DNA of 64,000 bases from Candidatus Pedobacter colombiensis. GTDB lineage: Bacteria > Bacteroidota > Bacteroidia > Sphingobacteriales > Sphingobacteriaceae. The DNA is taken from the NCBI GenBank assembly GCA_029202485.1, contig CP119313.1:2914001-2978000 (forward strand). The letters are read 5' to 3'. Below, piece by piece: positions 57,449-64,000 of the stretch; the stretch's first letter is position 1; every line of letters begins with the position of its first letter. Made by a program: the position numbers and the translations under genes. The notes below the pieces were generated by a model. It made no database searches. It was not told the origin of the DNA and saw nothing but the letters and a program-made list of their open reading frames with translations.

Positions 57449-60400
57449 TTAAAGGGTTACTTTCACTCCAAATGAATAAATTTTAGCCTGAGGATAGATG
57501 GCTGCCCGGCCATTGGCTGCCGCCCGCTCAGGATCACTTCCTTTAAAGAAATTGGTAAAGGTTACCAGATTATCTCCGGACACATATAATCTAAGTGCAT
57601 GAATTTTAGCGTGGTTAATTAACTTTACAGGGAAGTTGTAACCTAGCTGGATGTTCTTTAACCTTAGATATGAAGCATCCTGTAACCACCAATCAGAAAC
57701 CTGAGTATCCGGAGCATAATTTTCATTAAATATATGTGGTATGGTATTAGAGGTACCTTCTCCGTCCCATGCATTTTCCCAGAACTTAGGCGGCGGACTT
57801 CCTTGTCTGAATGGAGCTATCCCCCACTCTCTAACATAAATCTTACGTCCCTGTACACCTTGCAAGAAGAAACTCAGGTCAAAATCCTTATAGTCAAAAT
57901 TAAAGGTCATTCCGTAATTAAATTTAGGAAATGCACCACCTACAACGACACGATCGTCAGTTGTTATTTTGCCATCTCCATTTATATCTTTGTATTTCAT
58001 ATCACCAGGTAATGTTTTAACAATTGGCGTCGGTCCATTGTTAATTTCAGCCTGATTCTGATAGATCCCATCAAATACGTACATATAATAAGAGTTATAT
58101 GGTAGCCCCTCCTGTGTAATGGTACCGTTGCTACTATTAATTTCTCGGGTACCAAATTTTACTACCTTATTTCTATAGGTCTCAAAATTGCCTGTTACTT
58201 TATAATGGAAATCTCCGACCTTGTTTTCATAGCCCAAAGAAAGTTCTAATCCTTTATTGTTCATCTGTCCCCGGTTTACGGTTGGTCCTGCGACTCCAAT
58301 AAAATCAGGAACCTGTAGTGCCCTTAAGATGTTTGTTGTATTTTTAGAATACACATCTATAGTTCCAAATAAAGAACCTTTAAACAAGCTAAAATCTAAA
58401 CCTATATCGGTTATGGTGGTAGTTTCCCAGGTAATATTTCTATTGATTAGATCTGTTTGAGTTACCCCTTGTTGTAAAGAGCCACCAATATTGTACGACA
58501 CAGGGTTTAATACTTCCTCGTATGGATAAGGCATTTGCTCTCCATTCAAGGCTCGGTTGATATTCTGATTTCCTACTTGTCCCCATGAACCCCTTAGTTT
58601 AAGGTTATCCACCCATTTAACAGGTTTTAAGAAATCTTCCTGCGACAATCTCCAACCTGCGGAAGCAGAAGGGAAAAATCCCCATTTATTTCCGGTAGGA
58701 AAACGAGAGGATCCATCATAACGGAAATTACCTTCCAGTAAATACTTCTCTTTGTAATTATAATTAACCCTCCCAAATAGAGATTGAAGCGCCCATTCGA
58801 AAGCAAAACCATCAGCAAGCTGTCCACCAGGTGAATAAGCACCCAATTCTATTAGTTCGCTCGACGGCGCATTTCTTTTAAAGCCCTGCAACCGATCATA
58901 CCTAAAGGTTTCCTGACTTACACCCAATAATGCGGAGAAATTGTGTACTTCGTTAAAGGTCTTGGTATAATTTAATGTTCCAAAAACAGTGTACTGTACA
59001 TCTTTCTCATTACGAACTGTTAGATTATTTTCACCCACGGTTCCATTCCATTGTGTATTGTAAAGATACTGACCAGTTGCATCCGGTAAGAACATATATC
59101 CTGGTATGCCAATTACATCTACCTTCGTCTGTTTATCATTATACTTTACAGCACCTTTGATCTCTCCTTTTAATCCGGGAAGAATGTCTACATCTAGAAA
59201 AGCAGAAGCAAGGGTATAATAGTTTTTAAGAAATCTGCCGCCATTTTCAGCAGTTGCTATCGGATTTTTATTTCCGCCTTCCCTAATAAAAGCTTTAGCA
59301 GCATATCTTCCACTTCCATCAGGCAATTTAGGGGTAAATGTAGGGTGAGCAGCTAAGGCACTTAAGATCTGGTCCTCTGTTGGATTTCCATCAAAATTAT
59401 TGTTCAATGCAGTCTCGTGCATATTACCCGTAGAAAATGCAATATTGGTTCCAAAAGTAACCTTATTATTCAGGCTGGTTTTAAAATTAAATTGAGCATC
59501 ATATTTTTTATATCCGGTCGCAATAAGGATACCATCCTGATCCAGATAACCTAACCCAAAGTTATAGGTTGTACCTTCTTTACCACCATTTACGCTCAAA
59601 TAATGTTGCTGCATAGGTGCTTTGCGGAAAATGGCATCCAGCCAATCATAGCTCGGATATTGAGCTGGGTTAGTGATGGCACCTTGTCTGTATAGTTCAA
59701 TTTCTTCAGGTGTATAAGTTTGACTGCCACTGGTACCAGTATGTGCTATCGCCTTATTCAGCAATTCCATAAACTGTACCGAATTGGTGATCCTTTCAGA
59801 TATTGTCGTGGCACGCTGACTACCAAAATTATAACTATAATCTACATTTAACCTTCCGGATTTACCGGCCTTAGTGGTCACCAACACTACTCCATTCGCT
59901 GCTCTTGAACCATATATTGCAGCAGAAGCAGCATCCTTTAATACAGAAATACTCTCAATCTGATTGGGATTCACACTGTTAAGACTTCCTTCTATACCGT
60001 CAATTAATACCAACGGGTCATTACCGGCACCACTAAAAGTCCCCTGTCCACGTATTTGAATAGTCGCCTTTTCAGCTCCCGGTTGTCCGGAATTCTGAAC
60101 TACCTGTACTCCAGGCATTCTTCCTTGTAATAATGCAGTTGTATTTGGCGCTTGCCTGGTGGTTAATTCCGTACCCGAAACATTACTTACGGCTCCGGTT
60201 AAGTTTACCTTCTTTTGTGTACCATATCCAACTACAACAATCTCCGAAAGCGCACTGCTCTCTTCTTTTAAAACTACATTGATAACACTTCTGTTATTCA
60301 CAGGAATTTCCTGCTGAGCGAAGCCTATAAAGGTAAAAACAAGGGTACCTGATCCATCTGGCAATATTAAAGCATAATTACCATTAGCATCAGTCATTGC

Positions 60401-60877
60401 GCCTATGTTGGTGCCCTTAAGTTTTATACTTACTCCAGGTAAACTTAAGCCATTCTCATCCGTAACTTTGCCTTTAAGTTCCATTTTTTGTATAGAACTT
60501 CTAACATTGGTTATAAACTGCTCATTGTCTTTAATAATCACAGCTTTATCCTTCAAAATATAGGTAAATGGCTGATTTTCGAAGCATCTTTTCAAGACTT
60601 CTTCAAGCGTTTCATTTTTTACGGAAAGGTCAATCCGTTTTGCTTTTCTGATATCCTCTACATCATAAAAGAAATCAAAACCACTTTGCTTACGGATTTC
60701 TTTAAATACATCCTCCAGACTGGCATTTCTTTGCGAAAAAGTGATGCGTTGTGCCTTGCCGGCATGTGCAAACTGCAAAAAGGCCGTGAGCAATAAAATT
60801 GTTGTAAATTTCATTATCAACAAAAATTTGTGTAGTAAACCAGGTGGCTTACTTACCGATTGTTTGTAAAAGTTCAT
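57449..60877 (-). CDS. susC: SusC-family TonB-dependent transporter with STN domain (unit 3)
   Basis: A 1142-residue importer when started at ATG 60877. That start is preferred because it lies in the context ACCAAATGTATGAAC used by the other two susC genes and directly precedes the MNFYKQ arm; the open frame extends 28 codons further upstream. Parts: signal peptide (KFTTILLLTAFLQFAHAGKA), STN domain (ITFSQRNASLEDVFKEIRKQ, about 45-115), carboxypeptidase-like domain (GKVTDENGLSLPGVSIKLKG), plug (ISVLKDAASAAIYGSRAANG) and barrel. The Q-S-G-F-D-F-F-Y sequence in STN is the standard form and differs from the TGYQV form in modules 1 and 2. It follows fecR after about 214 non-coding bases. Confidence 0.95.
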   Translation of the reverse strand: MNFYKQSVSKPPGLLHKFLLIMKFTTILLLTAFLQFAHAGKAQRITFSQRNASLEDVFKEIRKQSGFDFFYDVEDIRKAKRIDLSVKNETLEEVLKRCFENQPFTYILKDKAVIIKDNEQFITNVRSSIQKMELKGKVTDENGLSLPGVSIKLKGTNIGAMTDANGNYALILPDGSGTLVFTFIGFAQQEIPVNNRSVINVVLKEESSALSEIVVVGYGTQKKVNLTGAVSNVSGTELTTRQAPNTTALLQGRMPGVQVVQNSGQPGAEKATIQIRGQGTFSGAGNDPLVLIDGIEGSLNSVNPNQIESISVLKDAASAAIYGSRAANGVVLVTTKAGKSGRLNVDYSYNFGSQRATTISERITNSVQFMELLNKAIAHTGTSGSQTYTPEEIELYRQGAITNPAQYPSYDWLDAIFRKAPMQQHYLSVNGGKEGTTYNFGLGYLDQDGILIATGYKKYDAQFNFKTSLNNKVTFGTNIAFSTGNMHETALNNNFDGNPTEDQILSALAAHPTFTPKLPDGSGRYAAKAFIREGGNKNPIATAENGGRFLKNYYTLASAFLDVDILPGLKGEIKGAVKYNDKQTKVDVIGIPGYMFLPDATGQYLYNTQWNGTVGENNLTVRNEKDVQYTVFGTLNYTKTFNEVHNFSALLGVSQETFRYDRLQGFKRNAPSSELIELGAYSPGGQLADGFAFEWALQSLFGRVNYNYKEKYLLEGNFRYDGSSRFPTGNKWGFFPSASAGWRLSQEDFLKPVKWVDNLKLRGSWGQVGNQNINRALNGEQMPYPYEEVLNPVSYNIGGSLQQGVTQTDLINRNITWETTTITDIGLDFSLFKGSLFGTIDVYSKNTTNILRALQVPDFIGVAGPTVNRGQMNNKGLELSLGYENKVGDFHYKVTGNFETYRNKVVKFGTREINSSNGTITQEGLPYNSYYMYVFDGIYQNQAEINNGPTPIVKTLPGDMKYKDINGDGKITTDDRVVVGGAFPKFNYGMTFNFDYKDFDLSFFLQGVQGRKIYVREWGIAPFRQGSPPPKFWENAWDGEGTSNTIPHIFNENYAPDTQVSDWWLQDASYLRLKNIQLGYNFPVKLINHAKIHALRLYVSGDNLVTFTNFFKGSDPERAAANGRAAIYPQAKIYSFGVKVTL

Positions 60878-61091
60878 ACATTTGGTTAGTTGGGTGAAAC
60901 TAAAAATTAACTGTTTGAGGGTAATCCCAGCCATTTTTTTACCGGGAGTGGTTCGAAGCACTTCCGGTTTTTAACTAAACACTGGCAATTAATAGCCATT
61001 AATGATTTAGCAAAGGCATATTCCCATAATTAAGGTGCTTGTTGTGTAGTTTTTTTTTCCATACTGTTTAATATTTGGTTATTATGCTTGT

Positions 61092-62237
61092 TTATTTATG
61101 TACTCGCGATACTGTGACCAGTTTCCCTTTAATATCAAAGTCTACCTTACCTGTTGATTCCATAATATTTAATACTGCTGAAATATTTTTGGAACGGGAT
61201 ATGTAACCGCCGAACTTTAGATGATCGAAGTCACCTTTATATACAACCTCTACATCATACCACCGGGCAACTTTATTCATGATACTTTTTAAATCATCAC
61301 CTTTAAAAATAAAATCTCCATTCTTCCAAGCTACGATTGACTCTGTATCGACGGCTTTAACATTTATAGTATTTTCAGTCAATTGACTCTGTTCGCCCGG
61401 TTTTAATAATTTTGATTGGTTATTCTTATGTGCTCCAAATTGGGTTACCCGTACTGACCCCTCCAACAAAGTCGTTTTGATATCTCCCTCATCTTTATAG
61501 CTATTGATGTTGAAATGGGTACCCAATACCTGTACCTCCTGCCCAATAGTTTTAACCACAAAAGGGACATGAACCTTTGCAACTTCAAAGTACCCTTCTC
61601 CGGTTAGTTCTACCCTTCTCATATTACCGGCAAATTTTGTAGGATAACGAAGTGATGAAGCCGAATTTAACCATACTTTAGTACCATCCGGTAAGTTAAT
61701 CTGGTATTGTCCGCCATTAGGGGTCTCAATTGTATTAAATATTGTTTTTCCTTCATTATCATTTTTATGCTGATCATCAACAGTATAAACCACTTTGCCA
61801 TCAGCAGTTTTACTGATCGACAATCCTCCTTGTTTAACAATCTCTCCACTATTTGCATCCGTTAATGATATTTTCTGACCATCAGCTAAGGTCAGAAAAG
61901 CTTTATTTCCCCCTGGAGCGATGTCATGTTTTTTTGGTGAAACAACTGCAATGGATTCTACTTTGGAGCTTTTTGAATAAAAATAACCAATTGAACCTAT
62001 GATTAGTAAAATCGCTGCTGCTGCCCAATACTTGAAACGATTTAATTTTATAGCGGGTTGATTAGCTGTTAAAGATGACCAAACAGCGGCTTTTGTCCGG
62101 GCTGCTGATGCAATATCTAAATTCTTAGCTTCAGTATCGCTTAATTTCAGGTACCAACTTTCCACAGCAATCCTTTCCTCCTCAGTACATAAACCCGCAT
62201 TGTATTTATCTAATAATTTCCCAGGATCGTCTGTCAT
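61092..62237 (-). CDS. FecR-type anti-sigma factor (unit 3)
   Basis: A membrane anti-sigma factor of 381 residues when started at ATG 62237; an in-frame TTG at 62273 would add 12 residues, but the MTDDPGKLLDKYNAG start aligns with the other FecR proteins. One transmembrane helix (YWAAAAILLIIGSIGYFY, about 72-89) separates the cytosolic sigma-binding part from the FecR domain (ETPNGGQYQINLPDGTKVWL, GEGYFEVAK, GTHFNINSY) and DUF4974 (DDLKSIMNKVARWYDVEVVY). Its sigma partner is probably the truncated gene at 63675-64000, from which it is separated by the Fic cassette. SusC of unit 3 follows downstream. Confidence 0.92.
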   Translation of the reverse strand: MTDDPGKLLDKYNAGLCTEEERIAVESWYLKLSDTEAKNLDIASAARTKAAVWSSLTANQPAIKLNRFKYWAAAAILLIIGSIGYFYSKSSKVESIAVVSPKKHDIAPGGNKAFLTLADGQKISLTDANSGEIVKQGGLSISKTADGKVVYTVDDQHKNDNEGKTIFNTIETPNGGQYQINLPDGTKVWLNSASSLRYPTKFAGNMRRVELTGEGYFEVAKVHVPFVVKTIGQEVQVLGTHFNINSYKDEGDIKTTLLEGSVRVTQFGAHKNNQSKLLKPGEQSQLTENTINVKAVDTESIVAWKNGDFIFKGDDLKSIMNKVARWYDVEVVYKGDFDHLKFGGYISRSKNISAVLNIMESTGKVDFDIKGKLVTVSRVHK

Positions 62238-62331
62238 GATTAAACCTTTTAGCTTTTTACGATTATAAGACAAGAAGCTACCCTGACTGGGGGTACGGGT
62301 GGATAAAAAAAATCAAAAAATAAGTAATGTT

Positions 62332-62379
62332 ATTTTCCTTTGATCATGTTACACTTTTTAGCTAAGTTGGTGTTACATT
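62332..62379 (+). repeat. Left 48-bp inverted repeat of the Fic cassette
   Basis: The plus-strand sequence starts ATTTTCCTTTGATCATG and contains two copies of TGTTACAYT. It equals the reverse complement of 63639-63686 at 42 of 48 positions; the first 13 outer bases are identical. It overlaps the Fic stop codon by two bases. Outside it lies TAAGTAATGTT, with AAGTAA also found just outside the right repeat. Confidence 0.75.
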
Positions 62380-63409
62380 AATTGAAATAATCCAGGTAGT
62401 CCTTAAAAATATATAATTTGCCTCTTTGGGCGCCCGTTACTTCTTTTAATACGCCTAGTTTTTCGAGGTCAGTTAATAATTTATATCCTGTAGTAGGAGA
62501 TAGTCCTGTGACTTCAGAAACCTTATGTCCGTGCAGGAGTGGTTTCTGATATAAATGATGCATTATCTTTTGTGCATTCCCAGCTCTGCTGCCTAAAGAG
62601 CGAATCTTTGCATCAACCTGCTTTTGTAACTGAAGTATACCATCAAAGGTTTTGATACTATTTTTTGCGGTTTCTATTACTCCGACCAGAAAAAATTTAA
62701 ACCATTGATCTAAACTTCCCTTTTCTCTAACCATCATTAAATTATCATAGTACAACATCCTGTTACGTTCCAGAAAATCCGACAAGTACAATATTGGCCT
62801 TTTTAAGATGTTTTTACTTACAAGATAGAGCGTAATCATGAGTCTGCCAACTCTTCCGTTTCCATCCAAAAAAGGGTGAATGGTTTCAAATTGGTAGTGA
62901 AGTAAAGCTATTTTTAGTAATTCAGGGACTTTATTTAATTCATCATTTGCAAATTTTTCGATGTCAGAAATCAGTTCAGGTACAGAAGTATGAACTGGAG
63001 GAATAAATGTTGCATCATTAATGGATGCACCACCAATCCAATTCTGGCTGGTTCTGAAATTACCCGGCTGCTTTTGGTCCCCTCTGACACCTTGAAGTAA
63101 AATCTTATGTGTCTCTCTAATCAATCTGGATGAAAAGGGCAATTCATCCAATAAGGATATTGCTTGGTTCATTGCCTGAATATAATTTTGTACTTCTTCC
63201 CAGTCATTTCTTTTCTCATGGGGCACCTCCTCCCTTTCCAAAAATGCTTCTTCTACGTTAGTCTGTGTAACTTCAATTTTACTTGACTGAGTAGCTTCTT
63301 TAGCAATGTGCATACTTATAAAAAGATCTATATTAGGGATGTATTCAGAATACATATCCAGTCTTCCTAGTTGTCGGTCTGCTTGACTGAGTAAATTAAT
63401 GACATCCAT
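62378..63409 (-). CDS. Fic-domain protein (AMP/NMP transferase) with winged-helix tail
   Basis: A 343-residue Fic protein that would transfer a nucleotide monophosphate, usually AMP, to a hydroxyl side chain of a target protein. The catalytic loop HPFLDGNGRVGR (178-189) is complete with His178. The N-terminal helix contains S-S-K-I-E (42-46), matching the (S/T)xxxE auto-inhibition motif of class II Fic proteins, though the following residue is Val rather than Gly or Asn. The C-terminal about 70 residues look like a winged helix-turn-helix (KVSEVTGLSPTTGYKLLTDL), so DNA binding or autoregulation is possible. There is no adjacent antitoxin gene. The gene is the sole occupant of the inverted-repeat cassette, between sigma and fecR. 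The target is unknown. Confidence 0.9.
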   Translation of the reverse strand: MDVINLLSQADRQLGRLDMYSEYIPNIDLFISMHIAKEATQSSKIEVTQTNVEEAFLEREEVPHEKRNDWEEVQNYIQAMNQAISLLDELPFSSRLIRETHKILLQGVRGDQKQPGNFRTSQNWIGGASINDATFIPPVHTSVPELISDIEKFANDELNKVPELLKIALLHYQFETIHPFLDGNGRVGRLMITLYLVSKNILKRPILYLSDFLERNRMLYYDNLMMVREKGSLDQWFKFFLVGVIETAKNSIKTFDGILQLQKQVDAKIRSLGSRAGNAQKIMHHLYQKPLLHGHKVSEVTGLSPTTGYKLLTDLEKLGVLKEVTGAQRGKLYIFKDYLDYFN

Positions 63410-63518
63410 ATCCTCTAGCTGCCATTCCCTATTTATAGGATTTGGTTGAAAACTTTTGTAATAACCCTAATTAATATAAGTTCCTGGCTTGAACGATTTC
63501 ATAATTAAAAATTTAATG

Positions 63519-63549
63519 CAAATGTAGCTCTTATTCCAGATATACCAAT
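63519..63549 (-). promoter_or_regulatory. Probable promoter of the Fic gene
   Basis: On the minus strand TACATTTG (63526-63519) matches the -7 consensus TAnnTTTG. ATTG (63549-63546) lies exactly 19 bases upstream and matches three of four bases of the -33 TTTG. The predicted leader is about 100 bases. An inverted repeat CTTATTCCA/TGGAATAAG (63530-63538 and 63555-63563) brackets the -33 element, and a third TGGAATA lies at 63596-63602; these may be operator sites. Confidence 0.45.
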
Positions 63550-63638
63550 AAACATGGAATAAGAAAAGGCTATGTTTCACATAAATTAACAAAACTGGAA
63601 TAGTGATAAGGACTTATTTCAGTTTTTCAAAAATATCA

Positions 63639-63686
63639 AATGTAACATCATGTATGCTAAAAAGTGTAACATCATCAAAGGAAAAT
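63639..63686 (-). repeat. Right 48-bp inverted repeat of the Fic cassette
   Basis: The minus-strand sequence starts ATTTTCCTTTGATGATG and carries TGTTACACT and TGTTACATT as two direct copies 26 bases apart. It is the inverted partner of 62332-62379. Its outermost 12 bases form the last three codons and the TGA stop of the sigma gene at 63675. Confidence 0.75.
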
Positions 63687-64000
63687 CACAAGTAACAACA
63701 TCAGTCCTATGATAAAACCAAACTTAGGTTTTAATATCTTTAAGGCTCTTTTTACCTGAGTTTTAACGGTCAATTCTGACAAATGTAATTTTGAAGCGAT
63801 TTCTTTGTGAGATAAGTATTCTGTTCGACTTAGTTTAAAAATCTCACTCATTTTTTGAGGTAAAGCCGAGATTTCCTTTTCAATGATGCGCTTTAATTCC
63901 TTTTCCCTAACATAAAAATCAGTCAAGTACTCCTCCTGTCCAACAAATTCGCCCAGAGTATCCAGATAGCGGTTTTTCACTTTTTTATGGGCAATCTGGT
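63675..64000 (-). CDS. ECF RNA polymerase sigma factor (unit 3), N-terminus outside the window
   Basis: The C-terminal 107 codons of an ECF sigma factor. The frame is open to the window edge and the gene clearly continues past it; a GTG at 63980 is internal. Visible are the end of region 2/linker (VKNRYLDTLGEFVGQEEY) and region 4 with the helix-turn-helix (SALPQKMSEIFKLSRTEYLS, HKEIASKLHLSELTVKTQV). The hydrophobic C-terminus (FGFIIGLMLLLVIFL) ends in codons supplied by the right inverted repeat of the Fic cassette, so the original end may have been replaced. It would act with the FecR encoded at 61092-62237. Confidence 0.88.
   Translation of the reverse strand, partial: QIAHKKVKNRYLDTLGEFVGQEEYLTDFYVREKELKRIIEKEISALPQKMSEIFKLSRTEYLSHKEIASKLHLSELTVKTQVKRALKILKPKFGFIIGLMLLLVIFL

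Larger units (their letters stand above)
62332..63686. mobile_element. Fic gene cassette bounded by 48-bp inverted repeats
   Basis: A 1355-bp segment whose ends are 48-bp inverted repeats (87.5% identical) and which holds one gene, the Fic protein, plus its promoter region. It lies between an ECF sigma gene and its fecR gene, a pair that is normally adjacent (as at 49839/49167). The motif AAGTAA occurs on both outer sides (62322-62327 and 63690-63695), a possible target-site duplication, although spacing differs by one base. No transposase is present, so if mobile it would depend on a partner in trans. The alternative is a repeat created by local inverted duplication of the sigma 3' end. Mobility is inferred. 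Confidence 0.5.

Noticed and set aside
60878..60961. N-terminal 28-codon extension of the unit 3 susC open frame
   Set aside because: The extension has no signal-peptide character, and the ATG at 60877 has the same context as the other two susC starts, so the extension is unlikely to be translated.
62378..63409. Fic/antitoxin (FicTA) toxin-antitoxin pair
   Set aside because: No small antitoxin gene lies next to it, and the inhibitory (S/T)xxxE motif is inside the Fic protein itself, as in class II proteins.

Overview
The window looks like a chromosome segment of a Bacteroidota bacterium of the Sphingobacteriaceae type (Pedobacter-like). This is inferred from SusC/SusD pairs with STN domains, FecR/ECF-sigma pairs, TAnnTTTG-like -7 elements, no Shine-Dalgarno pattern and moderate-to-low GC. 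No rRNA, tRNA, CRISPR array or recognisable transposase was seen.

Layout. (1) 12-8164, plus strand: a metal-efflux operon with a CzcA-type RND pump fused to its outer-membrane channel, a CzcB-type adaptor, a Fur-family regulator and a His-rich P1B-type ATPase. (2) 8256-9776, plus: a lone beta-helix protein, convergent with the next block across a bidirectional terminator. (3) 28657-9942, minus: a tightly packed run of ten exported enzymes (GH2, GH95, GH95, GH31, alginate-lyase-fold protein, GH29, GH88, GH29, beta-helix protein, SGNH plus alpha/beta-hydrolase esterase), headed by an AraC-type regulator at 29712-28834. (4) 30060-39538, plus: FecR, SusC, SusD, DUF4959/DUF5000 protein, DUF4998 protein and a small exported protein. 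(5) 40229-39636, minus: an ECF sigma factor. (6) 49839-40528, minus: a paralogous module (sigma, FecR, SusC, SusD, DUF4959/DUF5000, DUF4998) that mirrors block 4. (7) 64000-49868, minus: a third unit with a sigma factor (cut by the window end), a Fic protein, FecR, SusC, SusD, GH97, a divergent GH95-like enzyme and a third GH29.

Together blocks 3-7 form a large polysaccharide-utilisation region. The enzymes point to a glycan carrying alpha-L-fucose (or L-galactose), uronic acid, beta-linked galactose or glucuronate, and esters. No sulfatase and no classical endo-glycanase is present, so a non-sulfated fucosylated uronate polymer fits better than fucoidan. SusC/SusD and the surface lipoproteins would bind and import oligosaccharides, and the three FecR proteins would relay occupancy of their SusC to ECF sigma factors.

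The most unusual structures are: (a) a 1.36-kb cassette holding only a Fic gene, bounded by 48-bp inverted repeats (42/48 identical) and lodged between an ECF sigma gene and its FecR gene, with one repeat supplying the sigma gene's last codons and stop; (b) a decayed GH29 3' end at 40391-40502, about 92% identical to the 3' end of the intact GH29 at 49868, so direct repeats bracket a 9.5-kb sigma/FecR/SusCD module; (c) two paralogous SusCD modules facing each other with conserved hairpin leaders before susC; and (d) a 21-bp-spaced direct repeat in the AraC-fecR divergent region.
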